The notes under the pieces: model-generated
What the model was told of the DNA's origin: nothing
The model's input: only the letters and a program-made list of their open reading frames with translations
The model's database searches: none
Source: Gavia stellata
Lineage: Eukaryota > Chordata > Aves > Gaviiformes > Gaviidae
Assembly (NCBI RefSeq): GCF_030936135.1
Contig: NC_082620.1
Location: 806,001 to 870,000, forward strand
Direction: 5' to 3'
DNA: 64,000 bases
Shown here: piece after piece, positions 37,621 through 48,430 of the stretch
How positions within the stretch are numbered: position 1 is the stretch's first letter
How the letters are laid out: the number at the start of each line of letters is the position of its first letter
Made by a program: the position numbers and the translations under genes

Positions 37621-38635
37621 TGGGTGCACCAGGATAAACACCGAGCGGGCCAGGCTGTCACAAAAGGCAGATCATGGTGACCGGGATGTCTCTAAAGGTA
37701 CACGGAGAAGACCAGGGCACCCTGAAAGCCACACAGAGGGTGCCGGGAACCCCCAAGAAGCACACCAAGGGCTTCAGGATGCCCCGAAAAGGAGGCAGAT
37801 GGGATCAGCAAGGACACTGCAAAAGGCTCAGCCAGCATCCACCCCAAAATGGCAAAACCCCAAGGGGTCCAGGGCATGCCAAAAGGGATGCCGAGGGCCC
37901 TGGGATGCAGTGAGACCAAGGACGCCCCAAAAGGCACACCGATTGCCCTGCGGTGTAGTGAAAGGCACACCAAGGGAGATGGGGTGCAGGAGAAAGCACA
38001 CCGCGGGGCCTGGACATGCACCCAAAGGCACACCAAGGCGTTGGGGTAGCCCAAAATGCACACCGAGGGGCCTTGGGGTGCTCAGAAAGGCATCCTTAGG
38101 GGCTCTGAGCATCCCAATCGCACACCAATTGCCCTGGAGAGCACTGAAATTCACACAGAGGGGACTGGGGCACCCCAAAAGCACAGCCACGGGTCACGGG
38201 AGCATGGAAAGGCAGATTCACACGTGCAGGGGAACCCCAACAGGCTGACCGAGGCTCTCAGAGCACCCCAAAAAGTATACTGAGTGGTCTGGTGAGGCCC
38301 TCTGACAGACGGAGGTTCTCCAGGGTGCACCAAAGGGCACACCGAGGGGTTTTGAGTGCACTGAAAGGCACACCAAGAGATGCCGTGACCCTGAAAGGCA
38401 CATTGACGGGTGCGGGGACACCCAACAGGCACACCCAGGGCTCCAGGGTGTGCCGAAAGGCACACTCAGGGGGACTGGGCACACCAGAAAGCAAACCAAG
38501 GCGTAGGGGCATCCCAAAAAGGACACCAGGAGCTTGGGGTGCCCTGAGAGTGACACTCAGGGCTCCAGGGATGCAGAGAGAGGCACACCAAGGAGTCCAG
38601 GGTGGCCCAAAACTCACGCCGAGAGCCCAGGCCTG
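37621..38635. repeat. 31-bp satellite, A-B spacer, right part
   Basis: About 30 diverged copies of the ~31-base unit (AAAGGCACACC, then a run of G-rich sequence ending in a CCC or CAG). Because 31 is not a multiple of three, all frames stay partly open, giving Pro/Gly-rich pseudo-proteins on both strands. Confidence 0.88.
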
Positions 38636-39016
38636 TGCTTCCAGGGAGCCTTGCTGGCGAGAGCCTGCTCTGCCAAGCCCATCCGTCTCCCACGCAGGCA
38701 AGCACTGCGGAGGTGCTGGGAGAGGAGAGGAGGACGGTGGGTCCGCAGAGCGTGCAGGGAGGTGGGAACCTTGGAGAGGTGGCCTTGGGCAACCCTCTGC
38801 CCCTGGACACAGTGCGCCAGGGGCTCTTTCCCTTGGCCACATGGCCTGTGAGCATGTAGACAGGTTCTGAATGGTCCTGGGTGGTGGAGCAGCTCTGCCA
38901 GCAAATTCTCCACTCACAGCACTACGCCGGCTGCATGGTTGTAAGACCTTGGAAAAATCATTAAATTAACCCAAATCAAGTCTTTAGTGCTTCTCTGTCC
39001 TGCTGGGCTCTGCCCG
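38636..39016. other. Unique spacer before unit B
   Basis: Shared with the other spacers; no gene recognised. It includes 'ggttgtaagaccttgg' followed by ATTAAATTAACC. Confidence 0.5.
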
Positions 39017-39062
39017 TGGCCCCGCCCAGCACCCAGCGCCTTATGACGTCACCAAGCCATTC
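39017..39062 (+). promoter_or_regulatory. Candidate promoter of unit B: GC box plus perfect CRE
   Basis: CCCCGCCC is followed by TGACGTCA at 39044-39051, the full cAMP-response-element palindrome. A, C and D have TGATGTCA, the expected product of CpG decay. Confidence 0.5.
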
Positions 39063-39120
39063 ATGACATCAGTGAAGGCGTCCACTAGACCAGGGCGCTG
39101 GCACAGGCCCTGCACACACA

Positions 39121-39275
39121 GTACCTGGTGGTGTTGCTGGTGCTGTGCCTGTGGCGCTGGTGGTGCTGGCGGTGCTGGTGCTAGTGCGAGTGGTTGGTGG
39201 TGCTCCTGGTGGTGCTGCTGGTGGAGCTGGTGGAGCTGGTGCTGGTGGTGCCGGTGCTAGCGGTGGTGGCTCAGC
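39121..39275 (+). repeat. GGTGCT/GGAGCTG imperfect repeat, unit B
   Basis: Longer than in A, with added GGTGGAGCTGGTGGAGCTGG copies. The upstream frame is open in B and would encode a Val/Leu-rich segment, but C does not keep that frame. Confidence 0.85.
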
Positions 39276-39424
39276 TCGTAGGCAGCTGCCTGTGCCCTGC
39301 CACTCCTTGCGGCTCAGCTCCTCTCTTCGCAGCTCGCACCCGGCAGCGCCCGCCAAGTCCTGCCTGCCACCGCTCCCCAGGGCCAGGCGAGGCGAGGCGG
39401 GGCAGTGCCCATTCCCGTCGGGTG

Positions 39425-42400
39425 ATGAAGAGGACCTGGAGGTTCCTGCGGAGCAGGAGGGCGCGGGACTGTCCTGTGTCCTCCGGGAGCAGTGGTGGGG
39501 ATGAGCTGCGGCCGGAGGGATGGGACGAGCTGCACTCTGTGGCCGCCACCAGCAACTTGGCCTCAGTGCAGCCGCTGGTGAAGGGGCGCGACACCAGAAG
39601 TGTTAATGCGCAACTGCTTCTGACAGCGTATGAGCAATGGCTTCGAGTGCACGAAAAGGTCAATGAGGACATCGCTGAGATGCGAGAAGCCAACAAGAGC
39701 TTCTCTCAGCAGCTGAGCAAAGCCAAAAGAAAAGCTAGCAGGCTGCAAAAGGAAGTGGAGCCACTGAAAAAAGCCCTCTCGGAAAAGGCATTGGCTTTAG
39801 ATATGGCAGAAAGAGAATTACGTCAGGCCCGGAGGCAGGCAAAGGAGTGGCATGCTCTACACCTGGAGAAAGATCAAGAGAGAAAAGATGCCATCAAGAA
39901 GGCAGAAGGGCTGCAGGAACAACTGGCCCAGCTCCAAAGTGAAAACCTTTTACTCCGTCAGCAGCTGGGACACGTGCAGAACAAGGCCGCCCAAGAACGA
40001 ACGGTGAGTGATGCCTTTACATGCGAGGCCAACAAAGGAGAAAAAGAGGTGAGGTGAGCACTGACCAGTTTTGTTCTGGTTTTGTGGGAATTGCCGAAGG
40101 TTTTGGTGAGCCTTGAGACACACTTATACCTCTATACGTATATGTATGGATCTACTGTCATCTACCAGGACTTGTGCAAAGCATTTGATACTGTCCCGCG
40201 CAACATCCTTGTCTTCAAAATGGAGAGACATGGATTTGATGGCAGGACCACTCGGTGGAGAAGGAATTGGCTGGACGGTCACACTCAAAGAGCTGTGGTC
40301 AACGTCTCGATGTCTGGGTGGAGACCAGCACCGAGTGGTGTCCCTCAGGGGTCCCTATTGGGACCAGTATTATTGAACGTCTTCGTCAGGGACATGGACA
40401 GTGGGATTGAGCGCAGCCGCAGCAAGTTTGCGGATGACACCAAGCTGAGTGGTGTGGTTGATAGTCTAGAGGGAAGGGGTGCCATCCAGGGGGACCCGGA
40501 CAGGCTAGAGGGGTGGGCCTGGCCTGGGAGAACCCCATGAAGTTCAACAAGGCCAAATGCAAGGTCCTGCACCTGGGTCGGGGCAATCCCAAACACGCGT
40601 ACAGGCTGGGGGATGAGTGGCTTGAGAGCAGCCTGCGGAGAAGGACCGGGGGTATTGGTGGATGAAAAACGGAATATGAGCCGGCAATGTGCGCTCGCAG
40701 CCCAGAAAGCCAACCGTACCCCGGGCTGCATCAGAAGAAGCGTGGCCAGCGGGTCGAGGGAGGTGATTCTGCCCCTCTACTCGGCTCTCGTGAGACCCCA
40801 CCTGGAGTACTGCATCCAGCTCTGGGGCCCCTGGCATAAGAAAGACATGGACCTGGGCGAGCGGGTCCAGAGGAGGACCACAAAGATGATCAGGGAGCTG
40901 GAGCACCTCCCCTGTGAGGACAGGATGAGAGAGCTGGGCTTGATAATGCTTCGCCTTTCTTGATGTGCTGGGATACAGACACCTTCATTAAGAGATGGCA
41001 TTTCTTCTTGCCCTAGAGAACAGTGGGACAGCTGCAAGGAGAGCTCGCTGATGCTTTCAGAAAGCAGTGGACAGCAGAAACCTCACTGAAAGCTTCTACA
41101 TACCAATGCAATTACCTGAAGCAAGAAAACTCCCGCTTGCAAGAGGACTTGGACAAGGCTAAGGCCAAGGTATGCAAAGTCTGTAAACGTGTTAGTATAT
41201 ACAAAGCTGTTCCTTTCCTTCAGTGACCAGAAGACAAGACAATACTCTGGGAACAAACACAGGAGAGATTTGTCTGAGGACGTTACGAGCTTCAACATCA
41301 CTAACAATCATTTTCCAGACTAGAGGGTGCCTTTAGCTCCTTTCTCCTCCCTGCCTCCTCCCCTCTCGCCTTGAAAAACTCAGCCGGCTCTTCGGGGAGC
41401 TCGTTCCAAGGCTGAGGGGCAAAGCAGCGGGTTGGGGGCAGCATCTGGGCTGGGGAGAACGAAGCAGCTGTGCTCTTTCGAGACTCGCTTCCGTTCCAAC
41501 ACCGTCCAAAAGTTGTGGCCATGATGTGATACCGCAAGCCACGCGCTCCCATACGTCTCTGGGCTTGGTTGCTTTCTCTGCAAGGTTTTTCTTCTCTCGG
41601 TCTCTGCACAAAGGCGCTGTCCACTTCCCTGGTAGTGGTGGTTTTGAGGAAGGAAAGCGACCTTTGGTTTGCCTTTGTCTCGTAAGCCAGGCTTCACCCT
41701 CCCTCTATGGAAGGCCTTGAACCTCTCGTCTCTTCCCCCCAACACCGTCCACCCCAGGCATTGGCACAGGGGCGTGCGTCTGAGAAGGAACGGGGCAGAA
41801 CAGGAGTGTGAGGGAAGCAAAAGGAAATGCAGTGAATGCGATGAAATGCAAAAGAGCATCTTCACATGTGTGGAAGCTGGAGCAGTCTTTTTGGCAAGGG
41901 CTTGAAAGACGTACCTACTTTCAGAAATCCAGGGGCCTTTTCCCTGGGTACAAATGCAAACTCGGTGCCTTACAGCTATGACCTCGATCCAGACATTTGA
42001 TTGAGTTTCACAGAGATGTTAGACCCCTCTGCCTAAGACAGGTTGTCTTTTCCCCCCCATACAGATGTGCGATCTCTCCGCGGAGCTGGAGTTGGAGTCC
42101 CAAAAATCTCTGCAGCTCGAGGTTATAAATCAGGAGCTGCGAGGGCTGGTGGCTCTCCTGCAACATCGCTTGGCGACTCCCGGGGTGGGTCACACCCCCA
42201 CAGCGCTTTATGGAAGACACTGTGAGCAGCGAGCGCAAGAAGAAATGAGAGAGAAGCCGTATCTCAGTCTACTCTTGCAGGTCAGTTTATGTACCATTGG
42301 TCTCTGTAGCCCGCGTTGCCTTCGTTTGTGGTTGTGGTCATGGCTTTCAGGGTTTTCTCTTGGCCATCTGGCTCCCTTTCTTACTGCTATGGGTTTGGCT

Positions 42401-44270
42401 TTCCTGGAAGGAAGCAGGGGAGCTGCAAAAGGCTGCGTCAAAGTGCTTCTCTGGGTGTCGTGGGACCTGTGCGCATAAAAATACGCAGCCTTATCGTCCT
42501 CCTCCTCCTCCTCCGTATAGCGTTGTAGGCTGTTTAATCCTAGCTTCCGCATAAAAATGGTGGGAAGAGCAGGTTGTTTGAGAGGGGTGGGCATTGTCTT
42601 TTTCTTCCTGTCTCTTGAAGTTGCATCATCTGCTTTAGACACAGGCAGCCGCTCAAGCCAAAACAGAAGAGATCAACACCTCTGACGCCTCCTGGAGAAA
42701 ACACCTGGAGCAGAGAATTAAAGCTCTGGAATTGGACATGGAGACTTCACGGAGCATGCAGGAGGAGAACGCACTGCAACTGGCACATGTAGAGGCCGAA
42801 ATAAAAAGCTCCAAAAAGTGTTCTTCGGTGGACCTGGAAAACAGAAGAGGCCTCACAGAGAACTTAAAAAAGTAAGTCCAAGCGTTTTCTTTGTTTCCCC
42901 GCGTAATACAGTATGACACTTTTCAGCATGGCTTTTCCATCCCACATCCCTTTCTTGGATCTGCTCAGCTTGATGTGTGCACCTTCAAGACAGCGTACTT
43001 CTCGCAAGAGTACGCCTTGGGCTCTCCCATTACGGAGACCCGTTTTCCTTTCTCTTTACTGACGCTGAAGTAACAAAACTCATCAGGCTGCCTGGAGGAT
43101 GTTTTAGTTCGTTTTCCTTTAACCATTTTCTGTACCTATCTCCTCTTCCTGCACGTATGGTGGAATGGAGGAGTTTCATTTCTGCTGCTGTTCTCCTCCA
43201 GCTTTGGACAGACACACTTGAAAAGACAAAGAGAACAGGATCCCGTTAGGCAAAAATACCCTATTCCACTGCTGTTATGATGGTGCATCTTCAGCCGAGG
43301 GGAGGAGGAAAAGAGCCCGCAGTCCTTACTACCTTCTAGGAAAAGTCCTACAGAGACAAAACACAGATTGCTTGGAAGCCTGAGAAGCAGGACATTAGGG
43401 TGGCTTGGAAGTCGATGTGCATAAGTCCAACAGTGAACTGTCACCCTTGGGGAAAACTTTGTGCCAATATGAGCAACAGTCGTTCCTGCAGGCTCCTGCC
43501 TTTTTCACAGGGCTGATGAGGCGCTACCAGAAGCCAGTGCCAAGAGCCTTCAGGAGCAGCGGTGCGGACTCGTCAGCCGCATGGCAAGGAGCCTGAGCCA
43601 GAGCAGGGGACGGAGCGGAAAGCCATCGGGCTCAGGTAAGCAGCTCCAGACTGGATTCTTCAATGGTCAGGTGGGCTCGGGATTACGGTTGGGTTTTGCC
43701 TGTGATCCTGAAATAGTGGAAGTCTTTCCTCTGTAATTCCTGGACGGGTGGAACTAGGAGAAAGAAGTTACCTTGTGCTCCATAGAAGCCCTCTTTTGAG
43801 CTTCCACGGAAAATGGGGCACTTGAAGGCAAAGAGGTCTCGGGGGTCTGAAGTGTAAGCAGATGCCATTGGTGGGTTTAGCGTGGGTTTGTTTGTGGTGC
43901 GCGGCCTCTGGAATTTCCTTCACAGGCTTTAGAAAGCTAGTTGCCTGATGGTCAAACATGGAAAAACTTCTTTCTTCCTTTGCGCGTGTCCCTTTCACCC
44001 TTTGTTTCCCTGATGGGCTTAAATCTCTCTGGACCTTTACAGCGTCCTGTCACAGTTGAGAGCTGTCCATTGACTGCCTGGGCTAGTTCTGCTGTAGAAC
44101 TAACATCGGATCTTGCTTTTTCTCTCCCAGTCAGTGGTGAACAGGAAACCGGACCTGCTGGGGATTCTCACCGGACATCTCCTGCTCTTCTGCCAAATGT
44201 AAATGAAGTCCAGGATCCCCCATCCAGGGCAACTCGGCCCAAGGACAATGCTTCAAAGAGAAATTATTAA
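39425..44270 (+). CDS. ANKRD26/CCDC144-like coiled-coil protein, unit B, six exons
   Basis: Exons: 39425-40003, 41017-41169, 42065-42280, 42639-42871, 43511-43635, 44131-44270. They join into 481 residues plus stop. The first exon fuses what in unit A are exon 1 and most of exon 4: the frame runs uninterrupted from [15 protein letters not shown] through [18 protein letters not shown], a better match to an ankyrin-cap LHxAAxxGxxxxVxxLL than A shows, into [19 protein letters not shown] and the coiled coil. A's exons 2 and 3 and introns 1-3 are absent. Exon 3 begins ATGTGC where the other units have GTGTGC. The later domains match unit A: the [13 protein letters not shown] segment, [20 protein letters not shown], and a tail ending SKRNY. 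Confidence 0.8.
40151..40961 (+). mobile_element. CR1 LINE fragment in the long intron, unit B
   Basis: Same insertion as in unit A. Here one frame is open for 152 codons (40082-40540) through [19 protein letters not shown] and [16 protein letters not shown] before breaking. It is truncated at both ends and cannot be an active element. Confidence 0.9.
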
Positions 44271-44823
44271 ACTGGTAGAAAACACTCATGACACTTTGTG
44301 AAAATTCTTTGTCTAGGCCGATCCCCTGTGCTTTCCCCCCGCTCTCCTTTCCCGAGCCACCACAGCATTGGGCTCGGCAAGGTTTAGGGGCTGGGGACAG
44401 CAAAGCCTTCGCACGCTGCCCCTTCCCTGCCTCCCCACCGACGGGGGTCTCAAGGCTGCCGCAGGGGCTGCCGGTGCCGTCCCAGCTCTGGGGAGACCGG
44501 GGAGGCCTGCGGGACTCCCCTCAGCCCGCAGCGGCGCTGGGGCCGGACCGCGGGGGCAGGCAGGGCCGTTCCCTCTGCCCGCAGCCTGCTGCCGGGCCGG
44601 GGGTGTCTGGGGGAGGCCCAGTTCTGGTCGCGGCCCGGTGAGGGTCCCCCGGGGCTCTCCCTGGGGCCGGGGCAGCACGGCCCCACCCGGAGCTGCTCCC
44701 TCCTGCTGGGTTGGGGCCCTGGGGCTCAGGCAGGGCGGGAGATCCATGGAGAACAGCCTGGAAGAGTGCCCGGCCTGGTCTGGGAGCGCCCGGGGAGGAG
44801 TCGGTGCAGGTGTGTGGGGCCCC
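44271..44823. other. GC-rich block after gene B
   Basis: Counterpart of 34589-35140 with a few substitutions; no gene recognised. Confidence 0.5.
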
Positions 44824-45104
44824 ACAGCACGCTGGGAGCTGTAGTGTTTCCCTCACCCCAGGGCATGCTGGGAGCTGTAGTGCTTCCCTCACCCCAGGGC
44901 ATGCTGGGAGCTGCAGTGTTTCCCTCACCCCAGGGCATGCTGGGAGCTGTAGTGCTTCCCTCACCCCAGGGCATGCTGGGAGCTGCGGTCCTTCCCTCAC
45001 CCCAGGGCATGCTGGGAGCTCTGGCTTCCTTCCCTCACCCCAGGGCATGCTGGGAGCTGCGGTCCTTCCCTCACCCCAGGGCATGCTGGGAGCTCTGGCT
45101 TGCA
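44824..45104. repeat. ZNF143-site minisatellite, unit B, 8 copies
   Basis: Same ~37-base unit as in A. Copies carry TGTAGT (3), TGCAGT (1), TGCGGT (2) or CTCTGG (2) after TGGGAGC, so three keep the full ACTACA half of the ZNF143 motif. Confidence 0.92.
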
Positions 45105-45828
45105 GACCGACATGGCGGCTCCTTCGTCGTGCACACAGGGTCCTCCTGAGCGGCGACGGCCTCCCAGGCCAGGAAAGGTGGCCGGAGGGAAGGGGCCTGT
45201 GCCGGGCCGGCACGGAGCTGCTCAGGGCAGCCTCAGCCACGGAAGCGCTTCCCGCGGAGGTGTTTGACAGCCCTGGCTGCTGCGGCCGCTGCTTGGGAAG
45301 AGGGGAAGGACGGACACGGCCTTGGCAAGGACTGGGCCCCCGACGGTGCCCAATTCTCCCCAACCCCCAGGGAGACGGGGCTAACGCCACGCTGCACAGA
45401 GACCGTCACCATGGTCATAGAGCTGAGGCTTTTCTTCTCCTACGAATGCTGCGAGAGCAGAAGAATGTTCTGGGAGGAAATACAGCCGAGAGTTGTCTAA
45501 GGACTTTGCAAGCCGCAACGTCCTTCATGATCCTCCTTCCAAGGAGACTGTGCTCTTATCTGAAAGGTCCAAAACCCAACGAGTTTCCGTTGCGAGTGAG
45601 GAAGCAGCCCACCTGGAAGCAGGAAAAAAGGGTGCCTGCGTCTCTTACGGGCTCTCAGCGGCCCTAGGAGTAAAGCGTGCCTCAGGCTTTCTGCAGGGAA
45701 ACCAAAAATGTTTTCCCCATGCCTCGTCTCTCCCAGGAGCCTTGGTTTGAGGAAGCGCTTCTTGGTATATTGTAGCACCCAGTGAAAATACATTTACGTA
45801 TCTACTAGTAAGGGTGTGCTGCTCTTTC
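45105..45828 (+). other. CpG block downstream of the minisatellite, unit B
   Basis: ATGGCGGC at 45112. The frame from this ATG starts MAAPSSCTQGPP and stays open for about 50 codons, unlike in A. No domain is recognised. A possible first exon of an unknown transcript, or chance. Confidence 0.35.
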
Positions 45829-45898
45829 GCCGTTCCCTGTAAATGCGGACAGGGCGGATAATAACGGGCCGTTCTTATTGTGATAAGCAGTGCGTGCA

Positions 45899-46430
45899 AC
45901 TGGATTGAATTTATCAGCAGTCCTGGCTAACCGGGGAGGTCCCAGTTGACCGGAGGTTAGCAAATGTGACGCCCATTCTACAAGTGGGGCCGGAAGGAGG
46001 ATCCGGGGAACTACAGGCCTGTCAGCCTCACCTCGGCGCCGGGGAAGGTTACGGAGCAGATCACTGTGAGTGCCATCACACGGCACGTTCAGAGCAACCA
46101 GGCGATCAGGCCCAGTCAGCGTGGGCTTATGAAAGGCAGGTCCTGCCTGACTCTCCCGATCGCCTTCTGTGACAAGGTGACCCGCTTAGTGGATGAGGGA
46201 AAGGCTGTGGCTATTGTTTACCTAGACCTGAGTAAAGCCTATGACACCGTTTCCCACAGCATTCTCCTGCAGAAACTGGCTGCTCATGGCTTCGACGGGT
46301 GCACTCTTCACTGGCTAAAAAGCTGGCTGGGACCAAAGGGTCGTGGTGGACTTGGCAGTGTCAGGTTGTCGGCTGAACTCAATGATCTTAAGGGCCTTTT
46401 CCAACCTAAATGATTCCATGATTCTAAATA
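45899..46430 (+). mobile_element. CR1 LINE fragment with 3' end, unit B
   Basis: Counterpart of 36255-36778, with the same internal deletion and 3' end; this copy keeps ATTCCATGATTCTA at the tail, where A has lost one repeat. Confidence 0.88.
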
Positions 46431-47605
46431 GGCCCTCCCAGGGGTCTGGGGATCACAAAAAGGCACACCCAGCGGTCTGGGAATGCAGTGAGAGGCACGC
46501 CAGGGTTTCAAGGCACACCCAAATGCACATCGTGGGGTCAGGATGCCCCAGAGCCTCCAGAATGCCTTGGGCTGCACAGAAAGACACAGCCAGGGGGTTG
46601 TGGGTGTGCCTGGAGGAACACCGAGCGGTCCGGCTTGTCCCAAAAGGCACATCATGGTGACCGGGATGTCTCTAAAGGTACACGGAGGAGACCAGGGCAC
46701 CCTGAAAGCCACACAGAGGGTGCCGGGAACTGCCAAGAAGCACACCAAGGGCTTCAGGATGCCCCGAAAAGGAGGCAGATGGGATCAGCAAGGACACTGC
46801 AAAAGGCTCAGCCAGCATCCACCCCAAAATGGCAAAACCCCAAGGGGTCCAGGGCATGCCAAAAGGGATGCCGAGGGCCCTGGGATGCAGTGAGACCAAG
46901 GACGCCCCAAAAGGCACACCGATTGCCCTGCGGTGTAGTGAAAGGCACACCAAGGGAGATGGGGTGCAGGAGAAAGCACACCGCGGGGCCTGGACATGCA
47001 CCCAAAGGCACACCAAGGCGTTGGGGTAGCCCAAAATGCACACCGAGGGGCCTTGGGGTGCTCAGAAAGGCATCCTTAGGGGCTCTGAGCATCCCAATCG
47101 CACACCAATTGCCCTGGAGAGCACTGAAATTCACAAAGAGGGGACTGGGGCACCCTGAATGCACAGCCACGGTCGCGGGAGCATGGAAAGGCAGATTCAC
47201 ACATGCAGGGGAACCCCAACAGGCTGACCGAGGCTCTCAGAGCACCCCAAAAAGTATACTGAGTGGTCTGGTGAGGCCCTCTGACAGATGCACCAAAGGG
47301 CACACCGAGGGGTTTTGGGTGCACTGAAAGGCACACCAAGAGATGCCGTGACCCTGAAAGGCACATTGACGGGTGCGGGGACACCCAACAGGCACACCCA
47401 GGGCTCCAGGGTGTGCCGAAAGGCACGCTCAGGGGGACTGGGCACACCAGAAAGCAAACCAAGGCGTAGGGGCATCCCAAAAAGGACACCAGGAGCTTGG
47501 GGTGCCCTGAGAGTGACACTCAGGGCTCCAGGGATGCAGAGAGAGGCACACCAAGGAGTCCAGGGTGGCCCAAAACTCACGCCGAGAGCCCAGGAAGCAC
47601 AAGAA
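46431..47605. repeat. 31-bp satellite, B-C spacer
   Basis: Uninterrupted counterpart of the A-B satellite. It shows the empty LTR target near 46596-46605 and lacks a short stretch near 47285 present in A-B. Confidence 0.88.
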
Positions 47606-48017
47606 GGCACAGGGGGCTGTCCAGCCACCGTCTCCTGTGCTTCCAGGGAGCCTTGCTGGCGAGAGCCTGCTCTGCCAAGCCCATCCATCTCCCACGCAGG
47701 CAAGCACTGCGGAGGTGCTGGGAGAGGAGAGGAGGACGGTGGGTCTGCAGAGCGTGCAGGGAGGTGGGAGCCTTGGAGAGGTGGCCTTGGGCAACCCTCT
47801 GCCCCTGGACACAGTGCGCCAGGGGCTCTTTCCCTTGGCCACGTGGCCTGTGGGCATGTAGAGAGGTTCTGAGCGGTCCTGGGTGGTGGAGCAGCTCTGC
47901 CAGCAAATTCTCCACTCACAGCACTACGCCGGCTGCATGCTTGTAAGACCTTGGAAAACTCATTAAATTAACCCAAATCGAGTCTTTAGTGCTTCTCTGT
48001 CCCGCTGGGCTCTGCCC
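47606..48017. other. Unique spacer before unit C
   Basis: Same as 38636-39016; no gene recognised. Confidence 0.5.
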
Positions 48018-48064
48018 CTGGCCCCGCCCAGCACCCAGCGCCTTATGATGTCACCAAGCCATTC
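48018..48064 (+). promoter_or_regulatory. Candidate promoter of unit C: GC box plus CRE variant
   Basis: CCCCGCCC, then TGATGTCA at 48046-48053. Confidence 0.42.
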
Positions 48065-48122
48065 ATGACATCAGTGAAGGCGTCCACTAGACCAGGGCGC
48101 TGGCACAGGCCCTGCACACACA

Positions 48123-48285
48123 GTACCTGGTGGTGCTGCTGGTGTTGTGCTGGTGGTGCTGGCGGTGCTGGCGGTGCTGGTGCTAGTGCGAGTGGTTGGT
48201 GGTGCTGCTGGTGGTGCTGCTGGTGGAGCTGGTGGAGCTGGTGTTGGTGGTGCCGGTGCTAGCGGTGCTGCCAGTGGTGGCTCAG
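48123..48285 (+). repeat. GGTGCT/GGAGCTG imperfect repeat, unit C
   Basis: Similar to unit B with small length changes that shift the upstream frame out of register with MKRTW. This is why the shared ATG, not an upstream start, is taken as the gene start. Confidence 0.85.
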
Positions 48286-48430
48286 CTCGTAGGCAGCTGC
48301 CTGTGCCACTCCTTGGGGCTCAGCTCCTCTCTTCGCAGCTCGCACCCGGCAGCGCCCGCCAAGTCCTGCCTGCCACCGCTCCCCAGGGCCAGGCGAGGCG
48401 AGGCGGGGCAGTGCCCATTCCCGTCGGGTG

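Noticed and set aside
39194-39424. Val/Leu-rich N-terminal extension (possible signal peptide or membrane segment) in frame with gene B
   Set aside because: It is the translated GGTGCT repeat. In unit C the corresponding frame is out of register with the MKRTW start, so it is not a conserved protein part.
40082-40540. 152-codon CR1 frame as an active reverse transcriptase gene
   Set aside because: Truncated at both ends, frame-broken downstream and shared at the same intron site by all units.
46488-47327. 279-codon Gly/Pro-rich frame in the spacer, and similar ones on both strands
   Set aside because: Produced by the 31-bp satellite; not conserved in frame between spacers and without splice context.
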